Shown here piece by piece: positions 1 through 8,773 of a DNA stretch of 64,000 nucleotides. A program made the position numbers and the translations under genes. The notes beneath the pieces are model-generated. The model was not told the origin of the DNA. It saw nothing but the letters and a program-made list of their open reading frames with translations, and made no database searches. Within the stretch, counting starts at the first letter, position 1. Each line of letters begins with the position of its first letter. Where the stretch lies: the NCBI RefSeq assembly GCF_023284025.1, contig NZ_JAKIKR010000002.1:1-64000 (forward strand), read 5' to 3'. Source of the DNA: Shewanella abyssi (lineage in GTDB: Bacteria; Pseudomonadota; Gammaproteobacteria; Enterobacterales; Shewanellaceae).

Positions 1-788
1 TGAAATCCTATATGTGGGTTTATTGCTCTGGTGCGGATGGGCCGAGTATCGAACCTCGATATCAGGATTTAGACAGCATTGTTCTGTACGACTATCAAGA
101 CGGTAGCCGCGCGAGCACTTGCGTGAGTCATTTTCTTGCCACTGAACATACCGTGTTTAATGGTTATTTACAGGTCGATGGCTACGCGGCTTACCAACGG
201 GCAAATGACAAACTAGTGGGCTGTTGGGCGCATGCGCGGCGTAAATTCAAAGAAGCGATAGTGGCACAAGGAAAAACAAAAACAGGCAAAGTTAGCAAGG
301 CGGATATGGCACTGGGCATGATAGCTAAGCTGTACCGAATTGAAACGAAAATTCAATCACTCAGTCTTGAGGAGCGACTGTATTTTAGACGTACTCACTC
401 AAGCGCACAGCTCGCCCTGTTTAAGCAGTGGCTAGATAAATCAGTTCAACAAGTGTCAAAGCAAAGTGCCCTCGGTCAAGCCATACATTACAGCCTCAAC
501 CAATGGTCAAAGCTGAGCCGTTACACTGACGACAGTGGACTCAATATCGACAACAACCGTGCTGAACGCGCCGTAAAACCGTTTGTGATAGGACGTAAAA
601 ACTGGCTGTTCAATCACAATCATCGCGGGGCTGAGGCCAGTGCCATTTTGTACAGCATCATAGAAACCGCCAAAGCGAATGGACTAACACCGTTCGATTA
701 CATCGAACACTGCTTAGAGCAGCTATCTTCACCTCACTGCGATCTCAGCAGGCTCTTACCCTGGCACGTCAATCTAAGCAAGGCGTAG
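1..788 (+). CDS. tnpC: IS66-family transposase (TnpC), C-terminal part, cut by window start
   Basis: The reading frame is open from the first complete codon at base 3 (K-S-Y-M-W-V-Y), so the true start lies upstream of the window and the internal ATG at 12 is not the start. The visible part carries the second acidic residue of the DDE triad in YLQVDGYAAYQ and the glutamate region in DNNRAERAVKPF followed by IGRKNWLFN, both typical of IS66 TnpC. The cysteine/histidine-rich N-terminal region and first catalytic Asp are outside the window. The protein would cut and join DNA for transposition. An IS end follows directly after the stop codon. Whether the element is intact cannot be judged here. 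Confidence 0.93.
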   Translation, partial: KSYMWVYCSGADGPSIEPRYQDLDSIVLYDYQDGSRASTCVSHFLATEHTVFNGYLQVDGYAAYQRANDKLVGCWAHARRKFKEAIVAQGKTKTGKVSKADMALGMIAKLYRIETKIQSLSLEERLYFRRTHSSAQLALFKQWLDKSVQQVSKQSALGQAIHYSLNQWSKLSRYTDDSGLNIDNNRAERAVKPFVIGRKNWLFNHNHRGAEASAILYSIIETAKANGLTPFDYIEHCLEQLSSPHCDLSRLLPWHVNLSKA

Positions 789-804
789 TTCGTCGGACGC
801 TCAC
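789..804 (+). repeat. Putative right terminal inverted repeat of the IS66 element
   Basis: Reading inward from base 804 on the minus strand gives GTGAGCGTCCGACGAA, close to the GTAAGCG-type tips of IS66 elements. It lies immediately behind the transposase stop, where the right end is expected. The left end is outside the window, so neither the repeat nor the 8-bp target duplication (would be 805-812, GAGGTAAT) can be confirmed. Confidence 0.6.
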
Positions 805-812
805 GAGGTAAT

Positions 813-911
813 GAGGGAACATTAAGTTTAAAAGCTATGCTTAGTCTCCTGAAAGGCAAACAGCGCTTGATAATTGACGATGCCGTTATTGATATGGAAA
901 GTTCTATATAA
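813..911 (+). pseudogene. Possible 3' remnant of the gene interrupted by the IS66 insertion
   Basis: Directly after the IS end an open frame runs from 813 to a TAA at 909-911. It encodes about 32 residues beginning EGTLSLKAMLSLLKGKQ and ending VIDMESSI, with no start codon of its own near the IS. The peptide looks protein-like (amphipathic, Lys/Leu-rich) and is in the orientation expected for the tail of a disrupted gene. I do not recognise the family. It could also be a chance frame. Confidence 0.35.
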
Positions 912-1019
912 GGCATGAATCATGGTCGTCAGTGATACTAATGACACACTTCACTGCAGCGTATAACCCTATCTTAAACTGTCGGAACTATCAGGTAATT
1001 AATGCGCTTGTGATAAAGT

Positions 1020-1043
1020 AAAGCCACCATTGACGGTGGCTTT
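1020..1043. terminator. Bidirectional terminator hairpin
   Basis: AAAGCCACC pairs with GGTGGCTTT across a 6-nt loop. It lies between the IS remnant (+) and the end of the ABC exporter gene (-), so it can serve the exporter. Confidence 0.7.
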
Positions 1044-1086
1044 AAATAGATGAAGTGACCTTCTTCGATCATGACTCGTTGGTTAA

Positions 1087-2916
1087 CTAGTCTACGCCCA
1101 AGAAACCACCCGTTTGATGAGCCCATAGCTGAGCGTAGATCCCATCGGAATGAATAAGCTCTTGATGGGTGCCTTGTTCAACTATTTTCCCTTTATCGAT
1201 TACGATCAATCTATCCATTGCAGCAATAGTCGATAAGCGGTGTGCAATCGCAATAACCGTTTTACCTTCCATAAGTTGGTATAGGCTTTCTTGAATTGCA
1301 GCCTCTACTTCAGAATCTAACGCTGATGTCGCCTCATCGAGTAATAAAATCGGTGCATTTTTTAGCAGTACACGTGCAATTGCAACTCGCTGACGTTGAC
1401 CACCAGACAGTTTTACGCCGCGTTCGCCGACTTGAGCGTCTAACCCTATGTTGCCTTCAGGATCGCTTAGGCCTTGAATAAACTCATATGCTTGCGAATG
1501 TTTGATTGCACTGGTTAATTCGTCTTCAGAGGCATCAGGGTTACCGTAGAGAATGTTTTCTCTAATGGATCGGTGGAGCAGGGAGGTATCTTGGGTGACC
1601 ATACCAATATGTGCGCGTAGCGAATCTTGAGTCACTTGGGTTATATCTTGTTTATCAATAAGGATTTTTCCCGCTTCAACATCATGAAAACGCATTAACA
1701 AGTTAACTAAAGTTGACTTACCTGCACCAGAGCGACCAACTAAGCCGACCTTTTCTCCTGCTTTGATATTGAGATTTAAATTGTCTATAACACCGGTATT
1801 TTCACCGTAATGAAAACTCACGTCGTTAAAATCAATACAGCCTCTATCAACCGTTAGATCAGGCGCATTATCAATATCGGTGATTTCAGTCGGCTTAGAT
1901 ATTGTATTCATCCCGTCCGCTACGGTACCAATATTTTCAAATAGGGAGCTTATTTCCCACATTATCCATTGAGACATGCCGTTAAGACGCAATGATAAGC
2001 TAATGGCTATTGCAATGGACCCAACAGTAATAGCACTGTCACTCCATAGCCAAATTGATACCGCTGCAATACTAAACGCCAACATGTAATTAATGATTTG
2101 CACGCTAACATTTATCCAAGTCACTAGACGCATTTGACGATAAACGGTATGCAGGAAGGTCTTCATGCTGCCTTTTGCGTATTCAGCTTCTTTCTGGGTG
2201 TGAGAGAACAGTTTTACCGTGGTAATGTTGGTATAACTATCGACAATACGCCCCATCATGGTTGAGCGTGCATCTGCCTGTTCTGTCGATACTTTTTTAA
2301 GCTTAGGTAAGAACTTTACTTGTAAAGCAATGTAAACCAACAGCCACACAAGCATGGGTAGCATCAATCTTAAGTCGGCTTTTGCAATCATCACTACCAT
2401 AGAAGTAAAATACACCAAGATATAAACCAATACATCGAGTAATTTAGTGACGGTTTCTCGTACTGCAAGTGAAGTTTGCATCACTTTAGTGGCAATACGA
2501 CCGGCAAAATCATTTTGATAAAAAGACACACTTTGTTTGAGCAAGTAGCGATGAGCAAGCCAGCGAATGGACATGGGATAATTTCCCAGCAGCCCTTGGT
2601 AAACAATCAATGCGTGCAATAAGACCAGTGTTGGAATAACGACTAAGACAAGAATCGTCATCCCAAGTAACTTCATGCCCTCTTTTTCAAATAGAGTTTC
2701 AGGGTCATTATTGATTAGAAGATCGACCAGGTCGCCCATAAAACCGAATAAAGACACCTCTAAGATAGCTAGCAGCGCCGTTAAAATAGACATAATAACT
2801 AACGGTACTTCAAACCCTTTGGTGTAATGGCGACAAAAGGCATAGATCCCTTTAGGGGGTTGTTCTGGTTCTTCCGGGGGTAGAGCATTTACCCAAGATT
2901 CAAATCTCTTAAACAT
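1087..2916 (-). CDS. ABC exporter, fused membrane and ATPase domains (MsbA/multidrug type)
   Basis: At 609 aa it has the half-transporter layout: an N-terminal membrane domain with about six helices (roughly residues 35-320), then an ATPase domain. The ATPase shows Walker A GLVGRSGAGKST, Q-loop region MVTQDTSLL, signature LSGGQRQRVAIAR, Walker B ILLLDEATSALDSE and the H-loop IAHRLSTI. It should act as a homodimer in the inner membrane exporting a lipid, drug or peptide; the substrate cannot be read from the sequence. It stands alone and divergent from the alkylation-repair pair, with a hairpin behind it. It could be annotated msbA-like, but no kinase gene (lpxK) lies beside it, so I do not assign msbA. 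Confidence 0.9.
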   Translation of the reverse strand: MFKRFESWVNALPPEEPEQPPKGIYAFCRHYTKGFEVPLVIMSILTALLAILEVSLFGFMGDLVDLLINNDPETLFEKEGMKLLGMTILVLVVIPTLVLLHALIVYQGLLGNYPMSIRWLAHRYLLKQSVSFYQNDFAGRIATKVMQTSLAVRETVTKLLDVLVYILVYFTSMVVMIAKADLRLMLPMLVWLLVYIALQVKFLPKLKKVSTEQADARSTMMGRIVDSYTNITTVKLFSHTQKEAEYAKGSMKTFLHTVYRQMRLVTWINVSVQIINYMLAFSIAAVSIWLWSDSAITVGSIAIAISLSLRLNGMSQWIMWEISSLFENIGTVADGMNTISKPTEITDIDNAPDLTVDRGCIDFNDVSFHYGENTGVIDNLNLNIKAGEKVGLVGRSGAGKSTLVNLLMRFHDVEAGKILIDKQDITQVTQDSLRAHIGMVTQDTSLLHRSIRENILYGNPDASEDELTSAIKHSQAYEFIQGLSDPEGNIGLDAQVGERGVKLSGGQRQRVAIARVLLKNAPILLLDEATSALDSEVEAAIQESLYQLMEGKTVIAIAHRLSTIAAMDRLIVIDKGKIVEQGTHQELIHSDGIYAQLWAHQTGGFLGVD

Positions 2917-3085
2917 GTAATGTCTCAGTTGTTATTAATTGATTGTCAAAATGTTTCTTAATAGGGCTAGCATACTCGGAATTGAAGACCTAAGGGTAAG
3001 ATTTTATCCAGTTCCGTTTTCCGCTAGTGGTAAAGACATTGATTGGGTAATATCCATTTAACGCTTCGACTCATACGGAAAAATA

Positions 3086-4615
3086 ATGATCGATCATGAT
3101 TGTACTATCGCCAGTGAGATTTGCCGAAAAGCGAGGCTTGCGCGAGATGCTAGGTTTGATGGTCAGTTTTTTACTGGTGTGATTACTACCGGAATTTATT
3201 GTCGCAGCATTTGCCCCGCAGTGAGTCCTAAAGAGGAGAACGTGCGTTACTTTGACTCTCCATTTAAAGCTGCCAATGCGGGCTTAAGGCCTTGTTTACG
3301 TTGTCGTCCCGACAGTGCGCCGGGTTCATTTGCGTGGAAAGGTGTGGCAACCACGTTAGAGAGGGCGGTCTCATTAATTGATATGGGGGTGCTTACCGGA
3401 GTTGACGCCATCAGTATCGAGCAACTATCAGCACGTTTGGGGGTAAGTAGTCGCTATCTGCGTAAACTCTTTACTGAAGGGGTTGGCACTTCGGTAAAAC
3501 AATACGCGCAGTACCGACAGTTGATGCTTGCTAAACAGTTATTGCATCAAACAGAACTAAGCATCACTCAAGTTGGGCTTGCTGCTGGATTTAATAGCAT
3601 CCGCCGTTTCAACGAGGTGTTTAAACAAATATTGAAATTAACCCCATCGAGCTTTAGGAAACAGGCTGTGCCTGTCAATACCAACACCCAAGTTAGTTGT
3701 CACTCAACAGTTATTGAGCCGGTGATCTGTGCTGCAGAACCGCTAAAACTGAGTGTCGAGTTGTTTTATCGTCCGCCATTTGCATGGCAACAACAACATG
3801 ATTTTTATCAAATAAGGGCCGTCCATAATATGGAGTGGCTAGAGAGTGACAACAATTATGGTCGCAGTTTTACCACCAATGGCGTGAGTGGTTACTTCGA
3901 TGCTAAGCATAATAAAATACGGAATAGTTTTAACATTGATATTGTATTAGAAAACGAGCAAGGTCTTGTAGAACTTAGCGCTATCATCGCCAATATTAAA
4001 AGGGTGTTAGATCTAGATGCCAATATGCAGGCGATAGAACAAGTGTTGCACTTGTTAGCGCCATTGCAGCAAAAAATCATCCCAGGGTTGAGATTACTTG
4101 GCACCTGGTCCTCTTTTGAAGCAGGATGCAGAGCAGTACTAGGCCAGCAAGTTAGTATCATTCAGGCTTCAAAATTGTTGAATCAGTTAGTACTTGCTTA
4201 TGGTGAACGGCGTATCATTGCTAACAAGGAGGTCGTTTTATTTCCTACTGCAGAGGTTATAGCGAACGCCAGCCTAGAGGAATTGAAGATGCCGGGTGCC
4301 AGAAAATTAGCCCTTAATGCACTAGGCAAGTTTGTAACACAATACCCCGCTGCAGAACTTAATGATTGGCTATCAATTAAAGGCATTGGCCCTTGGACTA
4401 TCGCTTACGCACAAATGCGGGGGGCGAGCAGCCCCGACGTGCTGTTGTGTGGAGATTTGGTTGTTAAAAAGCGAGTGCTAGCGCTTTATCAGCAGTACAG
4501 TGAAACCCCTAACCAGGCATTAGAAATAGATTACAGCGCTCTGACAAAAGATATCGCCACTACCGTCAGCCCTTGGGGAAGTTATTTAACCTTTCAGTTA
4601 TGGAATTTGTCATGA
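3086..4615 (+). CDS. alkA: Ada N-terminal/AraC-type regulator fused to AlkA 3-methyladenine DNA glycosylase
   Basis: 509 aa with three parts in order. Residues 1-80 are the Ada zinc/methyl-acceptor domain, with Cys39, Cys43, Cys70 and Cys73 matching the four zinc cysteines of E. coli Ada; the first is the phosphotriester methyl acceptor. Residues about 90-195 are an AraC-type double helix-turn-helix. The rest is an AlkA-type glycosylase with HhH motif LSIKGIGPWTIAYAQMRG followed by the GDLVVKKRV segment that should carry the catalytic Asp. It probably senses methyl damage and excises N3-methyl purines. The cysteine methyltransferase that completes E. coli Ada is absent here and encoded by the next gene, which overlaps it by 4 bp. 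Confidence 0.92.
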   Translation: MIDHDCTIASEICRKARLARDARFDGQFFTGVITTGIYCRSICPAVSPKEENVRYFDSPFKAANAGLRPCLRCRPDSAPGSFAWKGVATTLERAVSLIDMGVLTGVDAISIEQLSARLGVSSRYLRKLFTEGVGTSVKQYAQYRQLMLAKQLLHQTELSITQVGLAAGFNSIRRFNEVFKQILKLTPSSFRKQAVPVNTNTQVSCHSTVIEPVICAAEPLKLSVELFYRPPFAWQQQHDFYQIRAVHNMEWLESDNNYGRSFTTNGVSGYFDAKHNKIRNSFNIDIVLENEQGLVELSAIIANIKRVLDLDANMQAIEQVLHLLAPLQQKIIPGLRLLGTWSSFEAGCRAVLGQQVSIIQASKLLNQLVLAYGERRIIANKEVVLFPTAEVIANASLEELKMPGARKLALNALGKFVTQYPAAELNDWLSIKGIGPWTIAYAQMRGASSPDVLLCGDLVVKKRVLALYQQYSETPNQALEIDYSALTKDIATTVSPWGSYLTFQLWNLS

Positions 4616-5142
4616 AGCCGTTAATACCAATAGCAAAACTTAATTTTGATACTAGCGCAGGTGTTATCTCGCTTTGTGCCAACGCATTAGGGCTGTCTCA
4701 TCTCAATTTCATCCCACAATCAACAGATGGTTGGCAGACGCGAGAATTGACCTTGGACAGCAGCGCAAACAGTGAGGCTATCTCGCTGGCTAATATGCAC
4801 TTAAGCCAAGCAAAGAATGAACTGCTTGAGTATTTAGCGGGTGAACGACAACAATTTAATGTGTCTATTGCGCCGCAGGGGACCGAGTTTCAACAGCAAG
4901 TTTGGCAAGCGCTTAGCAAGTTAGGTTACGGTGAAACATGCAGTTATGCCGATATCGCAACCAAAATTGGTCGTCCTAAAGCGGTGAGGGCGGTAGGCAC
5001 TGCTAATGGCGCTAATCCCATTGCCATTATTGTGCCTTGCCATAGAGTGATCGGTAAAAATGGCACGTTAACGGGCTATGCCTACGGTATTGCACTAAAG
5101 CAAAAGTTGTTAGAAATGGAAGGGATCTGTCTATTTAAGTAG
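4612..5142 (+). CDS. ogt: Methylated-DNA--protein-cysteine methyltransferase
   Basis: O6-alkylguanine repair protein of about 176 aa that transfers the alkyl group to its own cysteine. The acceptor motif IVPCHRVIG is present, as is the DNA-binding segment GETCSYADIATKIGRPKAVRAVG. I start it at ATG 4612, which overlaps the TGA of the upstream gene (ATGA), rather than at the in-frame ATG 39 bases earlier inside that gene. The overlap implies translational coupling, so the two genes together supply the activities that E. coli splits differently between Ada and AlkA. Confidence 0.93.
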   Translation: MKPLIPIAKLNFDTSAGVISLCANALGLSHLNFIPQSTDGWQTRELTLDSSANSEAISLANMHLSQAKNELLEYLAGERQQFNVSIAPQGTEFQQQVWQALSKLGYGETCSYADIATKIGRPKAVRAVGTANGANPIAIIVPCHRVIGKNGTLTGYAYGIALKQKLLEMEGICLFK

Positions 5143-5267
5143 TGGCTAACGCTCATGTTGGTTAAAACTCAGTGCTTGTTAACGGTATTTACCATCAAGT
5201 AAAAGCTTTTGGGGCTAGATTAGCGTAGAATAACGCCCTTATTTTTGATTAGGCAACGCCCGTAAAT

Positions 5268-6590
5268 ATGACTCAGCCAGACCTGACAACTAAAGCCACT
5301 CCAACCTCTGTGGATAATGCCGCTAATCACCGTTCATTTGCGGAGTTAGGCTTGATCCCCGAACTGTTAGCAACGCTTACAGCGTTGGATTATCAGTCTC
5401 CAACCGCGATTCAGCAAAGCACTATTCCAGCCGTTATTGCCGGTCAAGATGTGTTAGGTGGCGCGATCACGGGTTCTGGCAAAACAGCGGCTTTTGCACT
5501 GCCCATCATCCAGCTACTTGCTACATCGTCAAGGCAAAGTAAGCAGGGTAATGTTGTTTCTAGTTTAGTCCTGGTGCCAACACGAGAATTGGCGCAGCAA
5601 GTGGCAGATAGTTTTATGCGTTATGCACAAAACATTAAGCCTAATCTAAAAGTACTCGCCGTTTACGGTGGTGTGTCAACCAATACTCAAATGCTGAGTT
5701 TACGTGGCGGTGCAGACATTCTGGTGGCAACGCCTGGTCGACTACTCGACTTGATCGCAAGCAATGCCGTCAAGTTAAACAAGGTCAGCACTTTAGTGCT
5801 CGATGAAGCAGATCGTATGTTGAGCTTAGGCTTTACAGAAGAGATCACCGCATTACTAGCGCAAATGCCTGCTAAAAAGCAAACGTTGCTATTCTCAGCG
5901 ACTTTCCCTGAAGAAGTGACGTCGCTAACTGAATCATTGCTTAACAAGCCAGTGGACGTTCAGCTGCAAAGCCAAGAAGAAAATACCTTGCTACAGCGGG
6001 TGATCACGGTTAATCGTAACCGTAAAACACCCTTGTTAGTACAGCTTATTAAAGAGAATGATTGGCAACAAATTTTGATCTTTGCCAGCGCAAAATATAC
6101 CTGTAATCGTTTAGCCCATAAACTTGATAATGCTGGAATAACCGCCGAGATCTTCCACAGTGATAAAGCCCAAGGCGCAAGAACTCGCGTTCTAGATGGT
6201 TTTAAACGAGGCGAGATCCGAGTGCTTATTGCAACTGATATCGCCGCCCGCGGTATTGATATTGAAAAGCTGCCGATTGTGATTAACTATGAGTTACCAC
6301 GCAGCCCTGCTGATTACATGCACCGTATTGGTCGAAGTGGCCGCGCTGGCGAGGCGGGTATAGCGCTATCATTGATTTCTCACGATGAATATCAGCATTT
6401 CGCCGTGATTGAGAAAAAGAACAAATTAAAGCTTGAACGTGAACAACATCCAGGTTTTGAAGCCGATAAAGAAGCGCCAGAAGACTGTCCATCACGGGTA
6501 GAAAAACCGATGGCAAAACCGGCGGGTAGCGGTAAGAAACACCGTAATAAAATGCCACAGGCAAACACTGACCTTTGGTCAAAAAAGTAA
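5268..6590 (+). CDS. DEAD-box ATP-dependent RNA helicase
   Basis: 440 aa with the full motif set: Q-motif region (F-x-x-L-G-L then YQSPTAIQQ), motif I AITGSGKT, motif Ia PTRELAQQ, motif II VLDEADRML, motif III FSATFP, and C-terminal motifs IATDIAARGIDIEKLP and YMHRIGRSGRAGE. A short basic tail rich in Lys and Pro follows the core. It should unwind short RNA duplexes in ribosome assembly or mRNA decay. Core and tail resemble the RhlE-like group, but the motifs alone do not fix the subfamily, so no symbol is given. Confidence 0.92.
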   Translation: MTQPDLTTKATPTSVDNAANHRSFAELGLIPELLATLTALDYQSPTAIQQSTIPAVIAGQDVLGGAITGSGKTAAFALPIIQLLATSSRQSKQGNVVSSLVLVPTRELAQQVADSFMRYAQNIKPNLKVLAVYGGVSTNTQMLSLRGGADILVATPGRLLDLIASNAVKLNKVSTLVLDEADRMLSLGFTEEITALLAQMPAKKQTLLFSATFPEEVTSLTESLLNKPVDVQLQSQEENTLLQRVITVNRNRKTPLLVQLIKENDWQQILIFASAKYTCNRLAHKLDNAGITAEIFHSDKAQGARTRVLDGFKRGEIRVLIATDIAARGIDIEKLPIVINYELPRSPADYMHRIGRSGRAGEAGIALSLISHDEYQHFAVIEKKNKLKLEREQHPGFEADKEAPEDCPSRVEKPMAKPAGSGKKHRNKMPQANTDLWSKK

Positions 6591-6643
6591 CTCACCATTG
6601 TAAATTTTACTTCGTTTAACACTAAGGTTATTTAGGAATAAAT

Positions 6644-7114
6644 ATGCAGCACCTATTTTGGTTAGTAGAAGGACAAATTGCAGGACGCAGTGGCCCCAAT
6701 AAAGACCCGTGGAATTTGTCTGAATTGAAAGAGGAGGGCATAGATGCCATTCTTTCTGTTAATAATGGCGAGTCCTGTGAGGGTGCTGATTTTTCATCAG
6801 CGGGTATTGAATACAAGTGCATCCCTTTTTCGCGTAATGCCCCACCGGAAACCGGAGATCTTGAGTATTGTGTCGAACAAGTTCCAAAAGCACTGGCTTA
6901 TATTCGTGAGTGCGAAGCACAAGGCAAAACGGTGCTAATCCATTGCCGATCAGGTAAAGATAGAACAGGGCTGATTATGGCTTACTATTTAATGGACAAC
7001 GGCGCCGCGCCATTGCATGCTGTAAGCCAAATAAGAGCGATACGTGATATTGCTTTTAGCGCTGATGGTTGGGATCAATTTGCATTTGATGTGCTTTATG
7101 CGTTACAAGAATAG
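6644..7114 (+). CDS. Protein-tyrosine/dual-specificity phosphatase-like protein
   Basis: 156 aa. The P-loop HCRSGKDRTG (Cys101 nucleophile, Arg107) is the CX5R signature of cysteine phosphatases. The upstream segment DAILSVNNGES fits the start of a dual-specificity phosphatase fold. No signal peptide or membrane segment is visible, so it is probably cytoplasmic. The substrate is unknown. It follows the helicase by 53 bp and precedes the PLD lipoprotein by 27 bp, so it may share a transcript with the latter. Confidence 0.85.
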   Translation: MQHLFWLVEGQIAGRSGPNKDPWNLSELKEEGIDAILSVNNGESCEGADFSSAGIEYKCIPFSRNAPPETGDLEYCVEQVPKALAYIRECEAQGKTVLIHCRSGKDRTGLIMAYYLMDNGAAPLHAVSQIRAIRDIAFSADGWDQFAFDVLYALQE

Positions 7115-7141
7115 GTATTAGTTAACAACTGAAGTTACCCA

Positions 7142-8686
7142 ATGAAAGCAATCGGATTGCTGACAAGCTTATTCATTAAATCTATGTTTATCTGGGCAGC
7201 CATAACGCTATTGGTTGGCTGCCAGACTGCTCCCCAATACCCTGATAAAACATCTACATTCAAGCTCTCTAAACAAACACTATCAGTACTTTCTCAGTAT
7301 GTGGCAGCTGATCTTCAAGCTAATCCTAGTTTAACGGGCGTAGTGCCATTGAGTGACGGGGTTGATGCTTTCATTGCCAGGTTGGCCTTAGTTAATGCAG
7401 CAACGACAAGTATTGATCTGCAATACTATATTTATCGTGCTGATGAGTCTGGCAGATTGCTGTTATGGCATTTATTAGATGCAGCTGATCGTGGAGTCAG
7501 AGTTAGAATACTGCTCGACGACATGGCAAGCAAGGATGCTGACAATACGTTATTGATGTTGGCAATGAACAAAAATATTGATGTTCGGTTATATAATCCA
7601 TCATTTGAACGATATTTCAGAAATCTCGCCTTTATCAGTAGCTTTTCTCGTTTAAACCATCGTATGCACAATAAATCACTCACGGTAGATAACACCATTA
7701 CCGTAGTTGGTGGTCGCAATATTGGTAATGAGTATTTCTCTAATAATACCGATGTCGATTTTGGTGATTTTGACTTGATGGCCATTGGTGAGGCCGTCGA
7801 TGAGGTGTCGGATCAATTTGATCTGTATTGGAATGCGCCTTTAACCGTTGAAATCAATGCGCTTGCTGAGGTTGAAGTGACAGAGCAAGAGTTAACGCAA
7901 GCTCTGGAGTTAGTTGAGACCAGTAAAGCTAATTATCAAGATAACCCCTATATAAAGCGTTTGCTGAGCAGCCAGTTAATGCAGAGGATGGAAAGCCACT
8001 CATTATCTTGGTATTGGGGAGAGGCGAGACTTATTTATGACCAACCCGATAAACAGAACCATCAATCAGACTCAGACAGTATTTTGGCCAACTTGGGTAG
8101 ATTTTTATCACAGGCTAAGCAAGAAGTGTTCATTGTATCGCCGTATTTCGTGCCCACCAGAGCAGGTGCGAACAGTTTAATCGATGCGGTTGAAAACGGT
8201 ATTGAAGTTACAATAATCACCAACAGCCTTGCAGCAACCGATGTATTGGCGGTACATGCAGGATATCGAACGTATCGGCAACGCTTATTAGAGGCTGGGG
8301 TGAGAATATTTGAAGTTAAGGCCAGCCTCGATCAGAAACAAAGCAGTAGTTGGACAGGGAGTTCAAAGAGTAGCTTGCATGCTAAAACATTTATCATCGA
8401 TAGATCGTCGATCTTTGTTGGCTCTTTTAATTTTGACCCTCGCTCTGCTTGGTTAAACACTGAAATGGGCCTCATTATTGACAACAGTGAGCTTGCCAGT
8501 GGCGTGGCTAATAGCATCGAGGGCAGCTTAGCTGAAAATAGCTATCGCTTATCAACGAGAGATGAGCAAATTGTCTGGCATGATGATTCAAAACAGCGAG
8601 AGATCTATACCGAGCCTGATGCAGGCCTTTGGATTAAGTTTTTAGTGGATTGCATCGCATTACTTCCCATTGAGTCACAGCTTTAA
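7142..8686 (+). CDS. Phospholipase D-superfamily lipoprotein (ClsC-like cardiolipin synthase)
   Basis: 514 aa. The N-terminus has a hydrophobic stretch ending in a lipobox (LVGC, Cys27), so it is likely a lipoprotein. Two HKD motifs are present: HNKSLTVD near residue 176, and HAKTFIID near residue 412 followed by GSFNFDPRS. Two such motifs form one active site in this superfamily. Length and the motif context IGNEYF resemble the ClsC group, which condenses phospholipids to cardiolipin. Phospholipase D activity is the alternative. In E. coli clsC sits next to ymdB; here a phosphatase gene precedes it. Confidence 0.85.
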   Translation: MKAIGLLTSLFIKSMFIWAAITLLVGCQTAPQYPDKTSTFKLSKQTLSVLSQYVAADLQANPSLTGVVPLSDGVDAFIARLALVNAATTSIDLQYYIYRADESGRLLLWHLLDAADRGVRVRILLDDMASKDADNTLLMLAMNKNIDVRLYNPSFERYFRNLAFISSFSRLNHRMHNKSLTVDNTITVVGGRNIGNEYFSNNTDVDFGDFDLMAIGEAVDEVSDQFDLYWNAPLTVEINALAEVEVTEQELTQALELVETSKANYQDNPYIKRLLSSQLMQRMESHSLSWYWGEARLIYDQPDKQNHQSDSDSILANLGRFLSQAKQEVFIVSPYFVPTRAGANSLIDAVENGIEVTIITNSLAATDVLAVHAGYRTYRQRLLEAGVRIFEVKASLDQKQSSSWTGSSKSSLHAKTFIIDRSSIFVGSFNFDPRSAWLNTEMGLIIDNSELASGVANSIEGSLAENSYRLSTRDEQIVWHDDSKQREIYTEPDAGLWIKFLVDCIALLPIESQL

Positions 8687-8773
8687 TTGAGAGTTTGATG
8701 TGATTGGAGTAAAATTTGCTAGCGTTAGTCTGGGATCCGCCAACAAGATAAATTTAAAAAAAGAGACGGCAAT

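Noticed and set aside
805-812. GAGGTAAT as IS66 target duplication
   Set aside because: The left flank is outside the window, so the duplication cannot be confirmed; kept only as a test.
3085-3097. Palindrome ATGATCGATCAT at the start of the Ada-AlkA gene
   Set aside because: It includes the start codon and coding bases, and does not resemble an Ada box.
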